From Puniceicoccales bacterium (lineage in GTDB: Bacteria; Verrucomicrobiota; Verrucomicrobiia; Opitutales; LL51): a DNA stretch of 12,845 bases. A program made the position numbers and the translations under genes. Below are positions 1 to 6,129 of the stretch, piece after piece. Positions within the stretch are counted from its first letter, which is position 1. The number at the start of each line of letters is the position of its first letter. The notes beneath the pieces are model-generated. The model was given only the letters and a program-made list of their open reading frames with translations, made no database searches and was not told where the DNA came from. The DNA lies in contig JAITJQ010000027.1 in NCBI GenBank assembly GCA_031278845.1, positions 1 through 12,845 on the forward strand. Direction: 5' to 3'.

Positions 1-485
1 GTCGGGCGCAGACCCCCTCGGAGTATGGGAGGAAACAAATCCCGTTACGGGAGTTAACAAATTGGTGTAGGTCAAAAAATTACATCCCGTTGAGCCATCG
101 AGTTGTCGTGAGCCAGGAGTGTTGTGCTCAGGAACCGCACGGGCCGTATTCTGTGAAGCGAAGGGGGGGTTATGCTTCGAGTCGACCAGTATCGTCGGGT
201 ATCGGGCGTAAACCTCCTCGGAGTATGGGAAACAGATCCCGTTACGGGAGTTAACAAATTGGTGTAGGTCAAAAAATTACATCCCGTTGAGCCATCGAGT
301 TGTCGTGAGCCAGGAGCGTTGCGCTCAGGAGCTGGGGCTGTACTTTGTGAAACCAGGAGTGTTGCGCTCAGGAACCGTATGGGCCGTATTCTGTGAAGCG
401 AAGAGTGAAGTTTATGCTTCGAGCCGGTTGATATCGTCGGATGTCGGGCGCAGACTCCCTCGGAGTATGGGAAACAGATCCCATG
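1..485. repeat. Tandem array of a 200-242 bp structured repeat, truncated at the window edge
   Basis: The landmark TCGGGCG recurs at 2, 202 and 444, so two units (200 and 242 bp) are followed by a short third that diverges after about 480. The second unit is longer because a 43-bp sub-segment is duplicated (CCAGGAG starts at 310 and again at 353). Conserved pieces include GGAGTATGGGA, CCCGTTACGGG (a 4-bp stem with TTA loop) and a GAAGC...GCTTC inverted repeat. A small hairpin GAGyG-TTG-yGCTC occurs three times (about 116, 315 and 358) and stays paired using G-U wobbles where bases differ, which favours a structured RNA or DNA element over a coding one. ORFs through it in several frames have no recognisable product. 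The array probably continues to the left. I do not recognise the family. Confidence 0.8.
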
Positions 486-620
486 ACAGCGGTTTTTAAA
501 GCCCAGAAAAAACGGGAAAATCTATCCGTCAGGATAAAATAATTGTTCCCATTTTTCATGAAAAAAATCCTTGCCAAAGGTCCTTTTCCCCGTAGGGTTA
601 CAGAAGTTTGTAAAATATAA

Positions 621-1079
621 ATGTCGAATATAGAAGTAGGAAAGACGTACAATGGTACCGTGAAATCAGTCAGAAATTTTGGTGTCTTTGTAGAATGTAT
701 TGCGGGGGAAGAGGGCTTAGTCCATATTTCTGAGCTTGATAACTGTAGGATTGAGAACATTGATGCGGTTTGTAGTGTTGGTGATTTGATTTCGGTAAAG
801 TGTATCGGTGTTGATGATCAAGGACGTGTGCGCCTAAGCCATCGGGCTGTAATTTGTGAGGAGCAGGGATTACCCTACGAAGTTCGCGAAGTAAAGCCGA
901 AGCGATCTTTTTCAGGAGGAGGTTTTGGTAATCGCAATTCGGGTGGGCGTAGCTTTGGTCCAAGGAAGTTTGGTAATGATAATCGGGGAGGCGGTGGTGG
1001 CCGATCCTTTGGCGGCGGTGGTTTTGGGCATTCGCGGCGTTCTTCGTCGGGAGGCTCGGGTTTTTCCCGCGATTATTAA
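621..1079 (+). CDS. S1-domain RNA-binding protein with glycine/arginine-rich C-terminal tail
   Basis: The 152-residue product has two parts. Residues 3-74 form one S1 (OB-fold) domain close to the C-terminal S1 domain of polynucleotide phosphorylase: VGKTYNGTVKSVRNFGVFVE, then GEEGLVHISEL, then DDQGRVRLSHRA. Residues 92-152 are a low-complexity tail rich in Gly, Arg, Ser and Phe with RSFGGGGFG-type repeats, like tails that add flexible RNA binding to helicases and cold-shock RNA-binding proteins. The likely role is cytoplasmic single-stranded RNA binding. There is no trace of PNPase catalytic or KH domains upstream: a TAA stop directly precedes the ATG, so this is a stand-alone gene and not a pnp remnant. 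The Shine-Dalgarno is weak (AGAAG about 14 nt upstream). A candidate -35 (TTGCCA, 573-578) lies just ahead. It is followed by bL28 on the same strand 226 bp away. The exact role is unknown. Confidence 0.85.
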   Translation: MSNIEVGKTYNGTVKSVRNFGVFVECIAGEEGLVHISELDNCRIENIDAVCSVGDLISVKCIGVDDQGRVRLSHRAVICEEQGLPYEVREVKPKRSFSGGGFGNRNSGGRSFGPRKFGNDNRGGGGGRSFGGGGFGHSRRSSSGGSGFSRDY

Positions 1080-1304
1080 TTTTTGATCAAGTTTGTCTGA
1101 GAAAGTTTGTAGATTTTTTTAAGTAATTCATTCCCAGAGGTGTAGTGTATACTTTTTAGTGTCCAGCATTTTGGTGGCGGTTTTAAATGGCTAGATTTCT
1201 TACCTTGAAGGATGACTTTTGTGTAGTTGTTGGGTTTAATCCAACATTACAAAAAAAGTTTGCAAATTTTTTCAGATGATTTTTCTGGAAAGAGAGAAGG
1301 AGTT
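1080..1304 (+). promoter_or_regulatory. Intergenic leader of rpmB with candidate -10 and small hairpin
   Basis: This 225-bp gap contains no credible gene. TATACT at 1148-1153 is the best -10 match in the gap, but the -35 position (AATTCA, 1125-1130, 17-nt spacing) is poor, so the promoter call is weak. A six-base-pair hairpin, TGTTGG (1228-1233) with CCAACA (1241-1246), sits in the presumed rpmB leader. Ribosomal protein genes are often controlled through leader structure, but nothing here proves that. No terminator was found after the S1-domain gene. Confidence 0.3.
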
Positions 1305-1541
1305 ATGTCTAGAGTTTGTTTTATTACGGGTAAGAGTCAAGTTAAGGGGAGTCGCATTCGTCGGCGTGGTCAGACGCGGAAGAGTGGTGGTATTGGAACG
1401 CACATTATCAAACGTACGCGGCGTGTTTTCAAAGCAAATTTGCAGCGGGTGCGCATCGTTCTACCTTCCGGTCAAGTGAAGCGCGTACTTGTTTGTGTAA
1501 AAGCGATCAAGGCTGGTAAAATTCAAAAGGTTGCCATCTAA
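1305..1541 (+). CDS. rpmB: 50S ribosomal protein bL28
   Basis: The product is 78 residues, the normal bL28 length, and begins MSRVCFITGKSQVKGSRIRR. It matches the family N-terminus (SRVCxxTGK) and ends in the usual basic stretch (VLVCVKAIKAGKIQKV). It is a component of the large ribosomal subunit. The open frame extends upstream to 1227, but the ATG at 1305 is chosen because homologues start at MSRVC and because GAGAAGGAG lies directly in front of it. The spacing from GGAG to ATG is only 2 nt, so an upstream part of the purine run may do the pairing. Only the first cysteine of the zinc-type CXXC pair is present, so this is the non-zinc form. It appears to be a single-gene unit between the S1-domain gene and the transpeptidase. 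Confidence 0.96.
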   Translation: MSRVCFITGKSQVKGSRIRRRGQTRKSGGIGTHIIKRTRRVFKANLQRVRIVLPSGQVKRVLVCVKAIKAGKIQKVAI

Positions 1542-1633
1542 ACGTTTGCCCTTTTGTTGTGATTTTTGGCTGAGTGGTATAGTCGGAGAAGTTTTTAGAG
1601 GCAAATGGTTGGGGCATTTTTTATAGGTACTTC

Positions 1634-2179
1634 ATGAGTGTGCATGAAAATTATTACAGCGAGGTTATTTCCGCTTGCGATACCGTTGGCGTTGGCATTA
1701 CATTTCAGTGTTTATATATTTCGGTTACGGAGCAGCGCATATATTTTTATAATGAAGCGCGATTGGAATCGATTTATGAGATTTCTATGGCAATAAAAGG
1801 AGTAAATCAGATTCAAGATTCGGAAGGTACGCCTTTAGGTTTACATAAAATTGCGGATAAAATTGGCGAAGGCGTTCCATGGGGTACGGTTTTTATGGGG
1901 CGAAAGAGTACTGGAAAAATTTTTACGGAATACGACGATTGGGAGACGAGAGGTTATGTAACAAGCCGAATTTTGAGACTAAAGGGACTCCAGGATGGCT
2001 ACAATTCTGGTGGGAATTGCGATACCTACGGGCGTTACATTTACATTCATGGTATAACGAATGAGAAAAAAGTTGGTACGCCTTGTACCCGAGGTTGTAT
2101 CGGCATGCGCAATGGCGATGTGATCGAATTGTTTCCCAAGATTGCTTCCGGTTCGTTGGTCCTTATTGGAGAAAAATAA
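1634..2179 (+). CDS. L,D-transpeptidase (YkuD family), no export signal visible
   Basis: The C-terminal half carries the YkuD catalytic signature. His139-Gly140 (IYIHG) is followed by a Thr-Arg-Gly-Cys-Ile-Gly-Met-Arg-Asn block with the nucleophile Cys155, matching the family pattern HG-x(n)-[S/T]-x-G-C-[I/V]-x-[M/L]-x-[N/P]. Such enzymes make 3-3 crosslinks in peptidoglycan or attach proteins to it. At 181 residues the protein is little more than the catalytic domain. The N-terminus (MSVHENYYSEVISACD) has no signal peptide, and the upstream frame reaches a stop at 1580 without a start codon, so a missed signal sequence is unlikely. Function in the periplasm would need another export route. 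The last 13 codons lie in a sequence tandemly repeated downstream. The catalytic-domain call is firm; the physiological role is not. Confidence 0.88.
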   Translation: MSVHENYYSEVISACDTVGVGITFQCLYISVTEQRIYFYNEARLESIYEISMAIKGVNQIQDSEGTPLGLHKIADKIGEGVPWGTVFMGRKSTGKIFTEYDDWETRGYVTSRILRLKGLQDGYNSGGNCDTYGRYIYIHGITNEKKVGTPCTRGCIGMRNGDVIELFPKIASGSLVLIGEK

Positions 2180-2490
2180 GGGCGATTTCTTTATGTAGGG
2201 GGATAATTAACGAAAAAAGTAGTATAGTTTGGACGTAGGGCATAGCCTGGATGTGAGGTTATATCGATAGGAGCTAGTGGTAATGCGCTTAAAGAGACCA
2301 CTAAAATTGCTTTCGGTGTTGGTCCTTATTGGAGAAAAATAAGGGCGATTTCTTTATGTGGGGGGATAATTAACGAAAAAAGTAGTATAGTTTGGACGTA
2401 GGGTATAGCCTGGATGTGAGGTTATATCGATAGGAGCTAGTGGTAATGCGCTTAAAGGGATCACTAAAATTGCTTCCGGTGTTGGTTTTC
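2141..2490 (+). repeat. Tandem ~163-bp repeat seeded in the 3' end of the L,D-transpeptidase gene
   Basis: ATTGCTTCCGGT or its one-base variant occurs at 2141 (inside the transpeptidase gene), 2306 and 2469. CCTTATTGGAGAAAAATAAG occurs at 2161 and 2323, a 162-bp offset. The unit between them (from ATAAGGGCGATTTC through GGAGCTAGTGGTAATGCGC) is almost identical in both copies: GGCATAGCC versus GGTATAGCC, and a few changes near AAAGAGACC/AAAGGGATC. The third unit is partial, ending in GTTGGAGAAAATG. The pattern indicates recent tandem duplication whose left end lies inside the gene. Confidence 0.88.
2283..2342 (+). CDS. Possible 19-residue basic-hydrophobic peptide in repeat unit 1
   Basis: This short ORF reads MRLKRPLKLLSVLVLIGEK. 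It has AGGAG at 2269-2273, nine nt before the ATG, a good ribosome-binding site. It has a positively charged start followed by a hydrophobic stretch, the shape of a signal peptide start or a small membrane peptide. The same arrangement is repeated 163 bp downstream with mostly conservative changes. It may be a tiny real gene, a truncated signal peptide left by the duplication, or chance. No family is recognised. Confidence 0.3.
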   Translation: MRLKRPLKLLSVLVLIGEK

Positions 2491-2520
2491 GTTGGAGAAA
2501 ATGAAAGTGGCTTTCGTTGA
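2446..2520 (+). CDS. Possible 24-residue basic-hydrophobic peptide in repeat unit 2
   Basis: This second copy of the short ORF starts MRLKGSLKLLPVLVFVGEN and continues for five more residues because the repeat breaks off before the TAA. AGGAG (2432-2436) again lies nine nt before the ATG. Compared with the first copy, the changes are Arg to Gly, Pro to Ser, Ser to Pro, Leu to Phe and Ile to Val, so the hydrophobic run is kept. Its 3' end overlaps the left arm of the hairpin at 2504-2530. The function is unknown. Confidence 0.28.
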   Translation: MRLKGSLKLLPVLVFVGENESGFR

Positions 2521-2530
2521 AAGCCACTTT
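2504..2530. terminator. Hairpin between convergent transcription units, likely terminator
   Basis: A perfect 11-bp inverted repeat, AAAGTGGCTTT and AAAGCCACTTT, has a 5-nt loop CGTTG. It lies 26 bp beyond the stop codon of the minus-strand gene 2556-3767 and after the plus-strand repeats. On the minus strand the stem is followed by CATTTTCT, a weak T-rich tract; the plus side has only TGATTTGT. It fits best as a terminator for the minus-strand gene. Confidence 0.55.
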
Positions 2531-2555
2531 ACGTTGATTTGTAAATTTACCAATT

Positions 2556-3767
2556 TTACTGTTTTTGTTCGGAAGATGGTGACGGAGAAGGTTCCGGTAT
2601 GGGTGTCGGTGACGGAGAAGGTTCCGAAGGAGTCTGTACCGGAGATTCCGAAGGAGTCTCTGCCGGAGATTCCGAAAGAATCGGTGACGGAGAAGGTTCC
2701 GAAGGAGTCTGTGTCTGAGATTCCGAAGGAGTCTCTGCCGGAGATTCCGAAGGAATCGGTGTCGGAGAAGGTTCCGAAGGAGTCCGTGATTTAACAAGTC
2801 CCCTAAAATAATCGGCGATTTGGCTGCTCATGACCATCGGCCACAATAACGTTTTTACAGCATATATACCTGCTGCTGTAATTACGAAAATCCCTATATT
2901 TCTAATTATACGGTTTCTTCCAATGTTGAGAATGGCCGTTTTTTGCTGTGGCGGTATCCAAGCGTCACTTTCCTGCGCTGTAGTAAGGTTTGGATTCCTT
3001 GGAAGCGAAAATACGGTACGTCCGAGATAGCTATTATAACAAATAATCACAGAATTGGGGCCGCATATGCCAATGGTATTCAGCAATTCGTTATCCTTAA
3101 ACCATGTATGTTGTACCAAAACTTCTTCGTTTTCATTGTCCCAATCGTTTTCTAGATCACGTTCATCGTTATTTTCCAATTCATTTGGTTTCGCAAAAAT
3201 GAGTCGTTTAGTAATATCTAAAGCCCCCGGTCCCCAGGAGCATCCCTTATTGCCAACCTCAATGAACAAAATTGGCTTATTAATCCTTTTGGCAATTTGT
3301 TGGACAAGGCTGGATTCAACGCTTGCGTTAAGCGGATTGTGATCGTTGGGACAAATTTGTGTTGCGATTTGTAGAAGTCTGTTGTATACTATTGAGACGG
3401 GTTGTCCCATTACTACCTCGCCATTGTGAATTTGTTGATTAATTCTTGTAAGTGTCCATAAACCGATGGAAGGACTTTTACATGCTGGGTTATTGTTTTT
3501 TAATTGAAAAAATCGACATCTCGCTAAACTCGCTATCTGTATTTCTTTTGGCGTTAGCGTACTGCGTATTGTCGGACAAACAGGCGATTCTCGTTCCCGC
3601 AAAACTCGAACCACTTTGGTAGACCATCTGCGATGTTGCGCTACAAAATCAACTTCAGAACCTCCCGCACTTGCCTGCAAATTGATCTGAAATGGAATAA
3701 TTAATGAAAAAGTTATTAATCGTACTTTTTTATTGAAAACACAGTAACCCATATCAGATGCCGACAT
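2556..3767 (-). CDS. Uncharacterised membrane/envelope protein with Pro-Ser-Thr-Glu repeat tail
   Basis: I do not recognise a family for this 403-residue product. Residues 13-34 look like a signal peptide (KKVRLITFSLIIPFQINLQ then ASA, a plausible cleavage site at 34). Residues 35-285 form a polar region with several cysteines (64, 84, 96, 139, 176, 235, 243) and an acidic stretch around 196-216. A hydrophobic span at about 289-309 (IGIFVITAAGIYAVKTLLW) would anchor it. Residues 329-403 are exactly three 25-residue units starting TPSEPSP, with no other domain after them. The expected topology is a periplasmic body, one membrane span and a disordered tail, possibly cytoplasmic. A second Met at residue 6 (3752) is an alternative start; neither start has a clear Shine-Dalgarno. 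The gene stands alone, preceded by an unusual 311-bp leader. Confidence 0.75.
   Translation of the reverse strand: MSASDMGYCVFNKKVRLITFSLIIPFQINLQASAGGSEVDFVAQHRRWSTKVVRVLRERESPVCPTIRSTLTPKEIQIASLARCRFFQLKNNNPACKSPSIGLWTLTRINQQIHNGEVVMGQPVSIVYNRLLQIATQICPNDHNPLNASVESSLVQQIAKRINKPILFIEVGNKGCSWGPGALDITKRLIFAKPNELENNDERDLENDWDNENEEVLVQHTWFKDNELLNTIGICGPNSVIICYNSYLGRTVFSLPRNPNLTTAQESDAWIPPQQKTAILNIGRNRIIRNIGIFVITAAGIYAVKTLLWPMVMSSQIADYFRGLVKSRTPSEPSPTPIPSESPAETPSESQTQTPSEPSPSPILSESPAETPSESPVQTPSEPSPSPTPIPEPSPSPSSEQKQ
2559..2783 (-). repeat. Three in-frame 75-bp repeats encoding the TPSEPSP tail
   Basis: On the minus strand this segment encodes three 25-residue units. Units one and two read TPSEPSPTPIPSESPAE then TPSESQTQ, and TPSEPSPSPILSESPAE then TPSESPVQ; the third is a diverged TPSEPSPSPTPIPEPSPSP unit. 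Because the repeat length is a multiple of three, other frames also stay open here and give misleading ORFs such as a KVPKES-rich one on the plus strand. Copy number is likely to vary between strains through slippage. Confidence 0.9.
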
Positions 3768-3924
3768 TAGAAGCTAGAAAGTTTTTGTCAATTCAATTAA
3801 CGATGTAATTGGTACAGCTATGAAAAATTAACTCAATTTCGATTGAAGACACAATCAAATTAATAGTAATTCGGTCGAAAAATCCTAGAAAAACACCGTT
3901 ACAAACCGGTGCATGAAACTAACC

Positions 3925-4018
3925 AAATCGGAAACCAGGCAGCGGATATGATCTTAATACGTGACAGTCAAATTGAGAATCAAGGCAGCGGACGTGATTT
4001 TCTCAAGCGTGACATTCA
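3925..4018. repeat. Two imperfect ~47-nt tandem repeats
   Basis: Positions 3925-3970 and 3971-4018 align along their length. Shared cores are GGCAGCGGA, then TGAT, then CGTGACA followed by TCA. On the minus strand each reads TGTCACG, a variable middle, then TCCGCTGCCT. In the first copy met on the minus strand (4018-3971) the arms TTGAGAA and TTCTCAA could pair, but the other copy has no matching pair. They lie in the presumed leader of gene 2556-3767. The function is unknown. Confidence 0.6.
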
Positions 4019-4020
4019 CT

Positions 4021-4066
4021 CCACCCTCACGCCCCTAGCCTTGGAGTACTTTCCATCGCTGTCAAG
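4021..4066 (-). promoter_or_regulatory. 46-nt promoter-like box, copy X
   Basis: Read on the minus strand it has CTTGACAGC, a 17-nt gap, AAGGCTA, and GAGGGTGG. It aligns without gaps to 8094-8139 with 33 of 46 positions identical, and the matches are concentrated in those three blocks. TTGACA is a perfect -35; AAGGCTA sits where a -10 would be, although it is far from TATAAT. The box begins 13 nt after the dUTPase stop and points toward gene 2556-3767. Confidence 0.55.
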
Positions 4067-4078
4067 TTTTTTTTAGAA

Positions 4079-4417
4079 TCAATAGCCGGAATCTTGGCGT
4101 CGGTGATTGATTACATTTTTCTCTAGATAGGCGTTGTAGAAATCATCAGCGGTCAAGCCGAGGACCTGTCCAGCGGAAATGATGAAGTGCATCAGATCAA
4201 TAACCTCAACTTTGGCATTTTCTTCGTCGAAGTGCTGCTGCTTTTTCCACCACTTCCAGGGAACAGAATCAACCAATTCCGCTAACTCCTGCTGGATTGC
4301 ACGGGAACATTTCAGAATCCATTCAATTTTTTCTTCCTCGGAAAGATCACGTAAATGGACACCAACCCGCGCATTTAATTGTTCCTGTAACTCAAACATT
4401 TTTTCAAGTTTATCCAT
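4079..4417 (-). CDS. Dimeric (all-alpha) dUTPase / nucleotide pyrophosphohydrolase
   Basis: The 112-residue protein has the all-alpha NTP pyrophosphohydrolase layout (dUTPase_2/MazG-like). The first metal-binding motif is around Glu44-Glu47 (QELAELVDSVPWKWWKK) and the second is Glu71-Asp74 (KVEVIDLMHFI). The VPWKWWKK block and the C-terminal RQDSGY are characteristic of the dimeric dUTPases. Expected activity is dUTP to dUMP plus pyrophosphate, keeping uracil out of DNA and supplying dUMP to thymidylate synthase. It begins 108 nt after the AGCS transporter gene on the same strand. An AAGGAAAAG purine run about 6-14 nt upstream of the ATG may act as the Shine-Dalgarno. It is full length. A different preferred nucleotide within the family cannot be excluded. 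Confidence 0.85.
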   Translation of the reverse strand: MDKLEKMFELQEQLNARVGVHLRDLSEEEKIEWILKCSRAIQQELAELVDSVPWKWWKKQQHFDEENAKVEVIDLMHFIISAGQVLGLTADDFYNAYLEKNVINHRRQDSGY

Positions 4418-4525
4418 AACTGCTTTTCCTTTTAAACTAAAATTTGGGAAATTTCAAGAATTATTTTCTCTTTCCCAATATAAACCGAAATTTTCATGGA
4501 AAATAATAGTAATATAGCATGAAAT

Positions 4526-5842
4526 CTATGCTGCACTGTGAATGGATAGGATCTTGTGCCTGAGAAGAAAAATAGCCAATAAATTGGTCAATAATAGGCC
4601 ATCGATACTGATATCAGCGATGGTCCATGGCAGAGACGTATCCATAAAAGCTCCTACCGGAATCATCGCAATGAAAAGCAAGCGGTAATAGTACCGCCAA
4701 CGGGCGCGGTGAAGAAAGAAAAAAGTGTATTCCGCAAACCATGCCCAGGCAAGAATGGTCGTAAATGAAAAGAAATAAATAATAATAGGAATGAGCCAGC
4801 CAGCCCGCGGTGTCCGAAAGGCTGCGACAAATGTGTCGACGCAAATTTTACTCGCATCTTGGTTGAGATTGGGAGCTGCACAGATGATTAAAATACCGGT
4901 AATGAAACAAAGTATAGCCACTAAAATCGGTGCTAAAAGTGCCGTAATGCCCTGCTCACGGGCGTGCTGTTCCGGAGAACATTGACTATTACTAATATTT
5001 CCATGGGCAATACCGGCGAGCCCTAGACCGATATCCGTTGCGAAAAGTCCCCGGGAAGTCCCTTCGCGGAGGGCCCTAACCAACATAATACCCGCACTAC
5101 CGCTACCCATCGAAGATAGGGAAAATGCCCCCCTAAAAATCTCTCCCAGGGCACTGCCCAAACGATCGCGCATGATATAAAGTCCAATCAAACAGGCGAT
5201 GATATAGACGATTCCCATAATCGGTACACCGCAGGACATGAACGTAACGAATCGTTTTAGTCCCCCAGAAAGAATAATGGCGATGGGTACGGCAAGCAGT
5301 AGGGCGCAGAGCGTTTGGGTTACAAAATTACCATCGGGGAAAGCGTACACAAAAGCGTGAGTTTGTACCAAATTGCCGACCGTCAGCGAAGCTCCGATAA
5401 GAAAAACACAATAACACAGGCTCATGCCATGGGATGAAATTCCTTTTTTGATGTAGAACATGGGGCCGCCGATACAGCGGTCGTGGTGTTGTTTTTCCTG
5501 GTAAAATACCCCCAGTGAAGCGCAGGCTAGCTTGACAACACTCCCTAGAGTGGCGATGACGATCATCCAAAAAATAGCTCCCGGACCACCCGTAGCGATA
5601 GCCAATGCCGTTCCCGCAATTGTCCCTGCCCCCAGGTTTCCACCGACAATAGCCGCGACGGCCGCAAAATTACTCATTTCACCCTTTCTTTTTTTATCGG
5701 TTAACATGTTGCGCAACGCATTGCCCAAGGATCGCAATTGTGGCAACCTTAACCGCCAGGAAAGATAGATCGAAATTCCGAGTAATGCAGGAAAAATGCA
5801 AAGAATTACGAAGTAACTTAGGAATGTATCTAGGTTAGCCAT
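4526..5842 (-). CDS. AGCS-family amino-acid (alanine/glycine):cation symporter
   Basis: The 438-residue integral membrane protein has about 10-11 hydrophobic spans. Family hallmarks are GGNLGAGTIAGTALAIATGG followed by PGAIFW (about residues 67-91), GGPMFYIKKG (about 124-133), and EGTSRGLFATDIGLG (about 263-277), the equivalent of the usual EGxxRGxFxNExGxG. Members import alanine or glycine with Na+ or H+. The first hallmark has Thr where the usual GxGNIAG motif has Asn, and the second has Thr-Asp where Asn-Glu is common, so substrate or ion preference may differ. The ATG at 5842 (MANLDTFLSYF) is preferred; an in-frame TTG at 5860 would add six residues. Neither has a strong Shine-Dalgarno. 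The dUTPase gene follows it. Confidence 0.9.
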   Translation of the reverse strand: MANLDTFLSYFVILCIFPALLGISIYLSWRLRLPQLRSLGNALRNMLTDKKRKGEMSNFAAVAAIVGGNLGAGTIAGTALAIATGGPGAIFWMIVIATLGSVVKLACASLGVFYQEKQHHDRCIGGPMFYIKKGISSHGMSLCYCVFLIGASLTVGNLVQTHAFVYAFPDGNFVTQTLCALLLAVPIAIILSGGLKRFVTFMSCGVPIMGIVYIIACLIGLYIMRDRLGSALGEIFRGAFSLSSMGSGSAGIMLVRALREGTSRGLFATDIGLGLAGIAHGNISNSQCSPEQHAREQGITALLAPILVAILCFITGILIICAAPNLNQDASKICVDTFVAAFRTPRAGWLIPIIIYFFSFTTILAWAWFAEYTFFFLHRARWRYYYRLLFIAMIPVGAFMDTSLPWTIADISIDGLLLTNLLAIFLLRHKILSIHSAA

Positions 5843-5870
5843 GATATTTCTTTTAACCAAGAATAGATTA

Positions 5871-5876
5871 TGTCAA
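5871..5876 (-). promoter_or_regulatory. Candidate -35 (TTGACA) for the AGCS gene
   Basis: A perfect TTGACA on the minus strand lies 28 nt before the ATG at 5842. At 17-nt spacing the -10 would be AAAGAA, a poor match, and transcription would start almost at the ATG, giving a leaderless or near-leaderless mRNA. The perfect -35 with an unconvincing -10 resembles the situation at the two shared boxes and at the tRNA gene. Confidence 0.3.
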
Positions 5877-5921
5877 GGTATTATGAAACCCGGGAGCTTT
5901 GCTCTACACCCCGCAAGATTG

Positions 5922-6099
5922 CACAGGAGTTGCGCACAAAAGTGTCCTTTTAATTCAGGCCCGCCCGCGGCGAAGCCGCGGACGGGCCTGAGGCCCCCTT
6001 GCGGTTTGATCCTGTGGCGGTGTGCCACCGGATCAAACCGGCAAATCCAGGTCCAGGGGATGGATCCCCTGGTGGGGATTCTAAGGGCGAGCAGCCCTT
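5922..6099 (-). repeat. Composite palindromic repeat, copy A (after PBP2)
   Basis: Read on the minus strand, which is the sense of PBP2, the modules are as follows. H1 is AAGGGC/GCCCTT (6083-6099). H2 is CCAGGGGAT/ATCCCCTGG (6053-6072, 2-nt loop). H3 has 16-nt arms with one mismatch (6003-6039, 5-nt loop). H4 has 17-nt arms with one mismatch around GCGGC-TTC-GCCGC (5955-5991). The last piece is a partial H5 with CGCAACTCCTGTGCA (5922-5936). The order and connecting sequences (AGAATCCCC between H1 and H2, ACCTGG after H2, GGGGCC-type before H4) match copies B and C. The remaining 5861-5921 holds a small GAGC-TTT-GCTC hairpin and the AGCS promoter region. Confidence 0.85.
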
Positions 6100-6129
6100 G
6101 GAAAGGAAAATAGATCGTTATTCTTTTTC

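Larger units (their letters stand above)
3768..4078 (-). other. Gene-free leader region upstream of the repeat-tail protein gene
   Basis: There is no gene of normal size here. Starting next to the dUTPase stop and reading along the minus strand, the region holds a promoter-like box (4066-4021), an 11-codon ORF (4015-3980, MSRLRKSRPLP) just behind a GAGGGTGGAG sequence, two imperfect ~47-nt repeats (4018-3925) and a five-bp hairpin CACCG/CGGTG at about 3894-3914. The remaining ~120 nt before the 3767 start is AT-rich without a clear signal. Confidence 0.6.

Noticed and set aside
72..272. 66-codon minus-strand ORF within the left repeat array
   Set aside because: It lies in repeat sequence with conserved hairpins, and the related frame in the next unit differs by indels; no coding signature.
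1..485. CRISPR array or group II intron remnant
   Set aside because: Units are 200-242 bp, not 25-40 bp with unique spacers. Pieces such as CCGTATTCTGTGAAG only loosely recall intron domain V and the required 34-nt fold is missing.
368..760. 130-codon minus-strand ORF overlapping the S1-domain gene and the left repeats
   Set aside because: It opposes a well-supported gene, and its C-terminal part only reflects the tandem repeat; no domain or start signal supports it.
2492..2794. Plus-strand ORF with KVPKES repeats and a minus-strand Arg/Leu-rich ORF over the same DNA
   Set aside because: These are frame shadows of the 75-bp repeats encoding the TPSEPSP tail of gene 2556-3767; the repeat length is a multiple of three, so all frames stay open.
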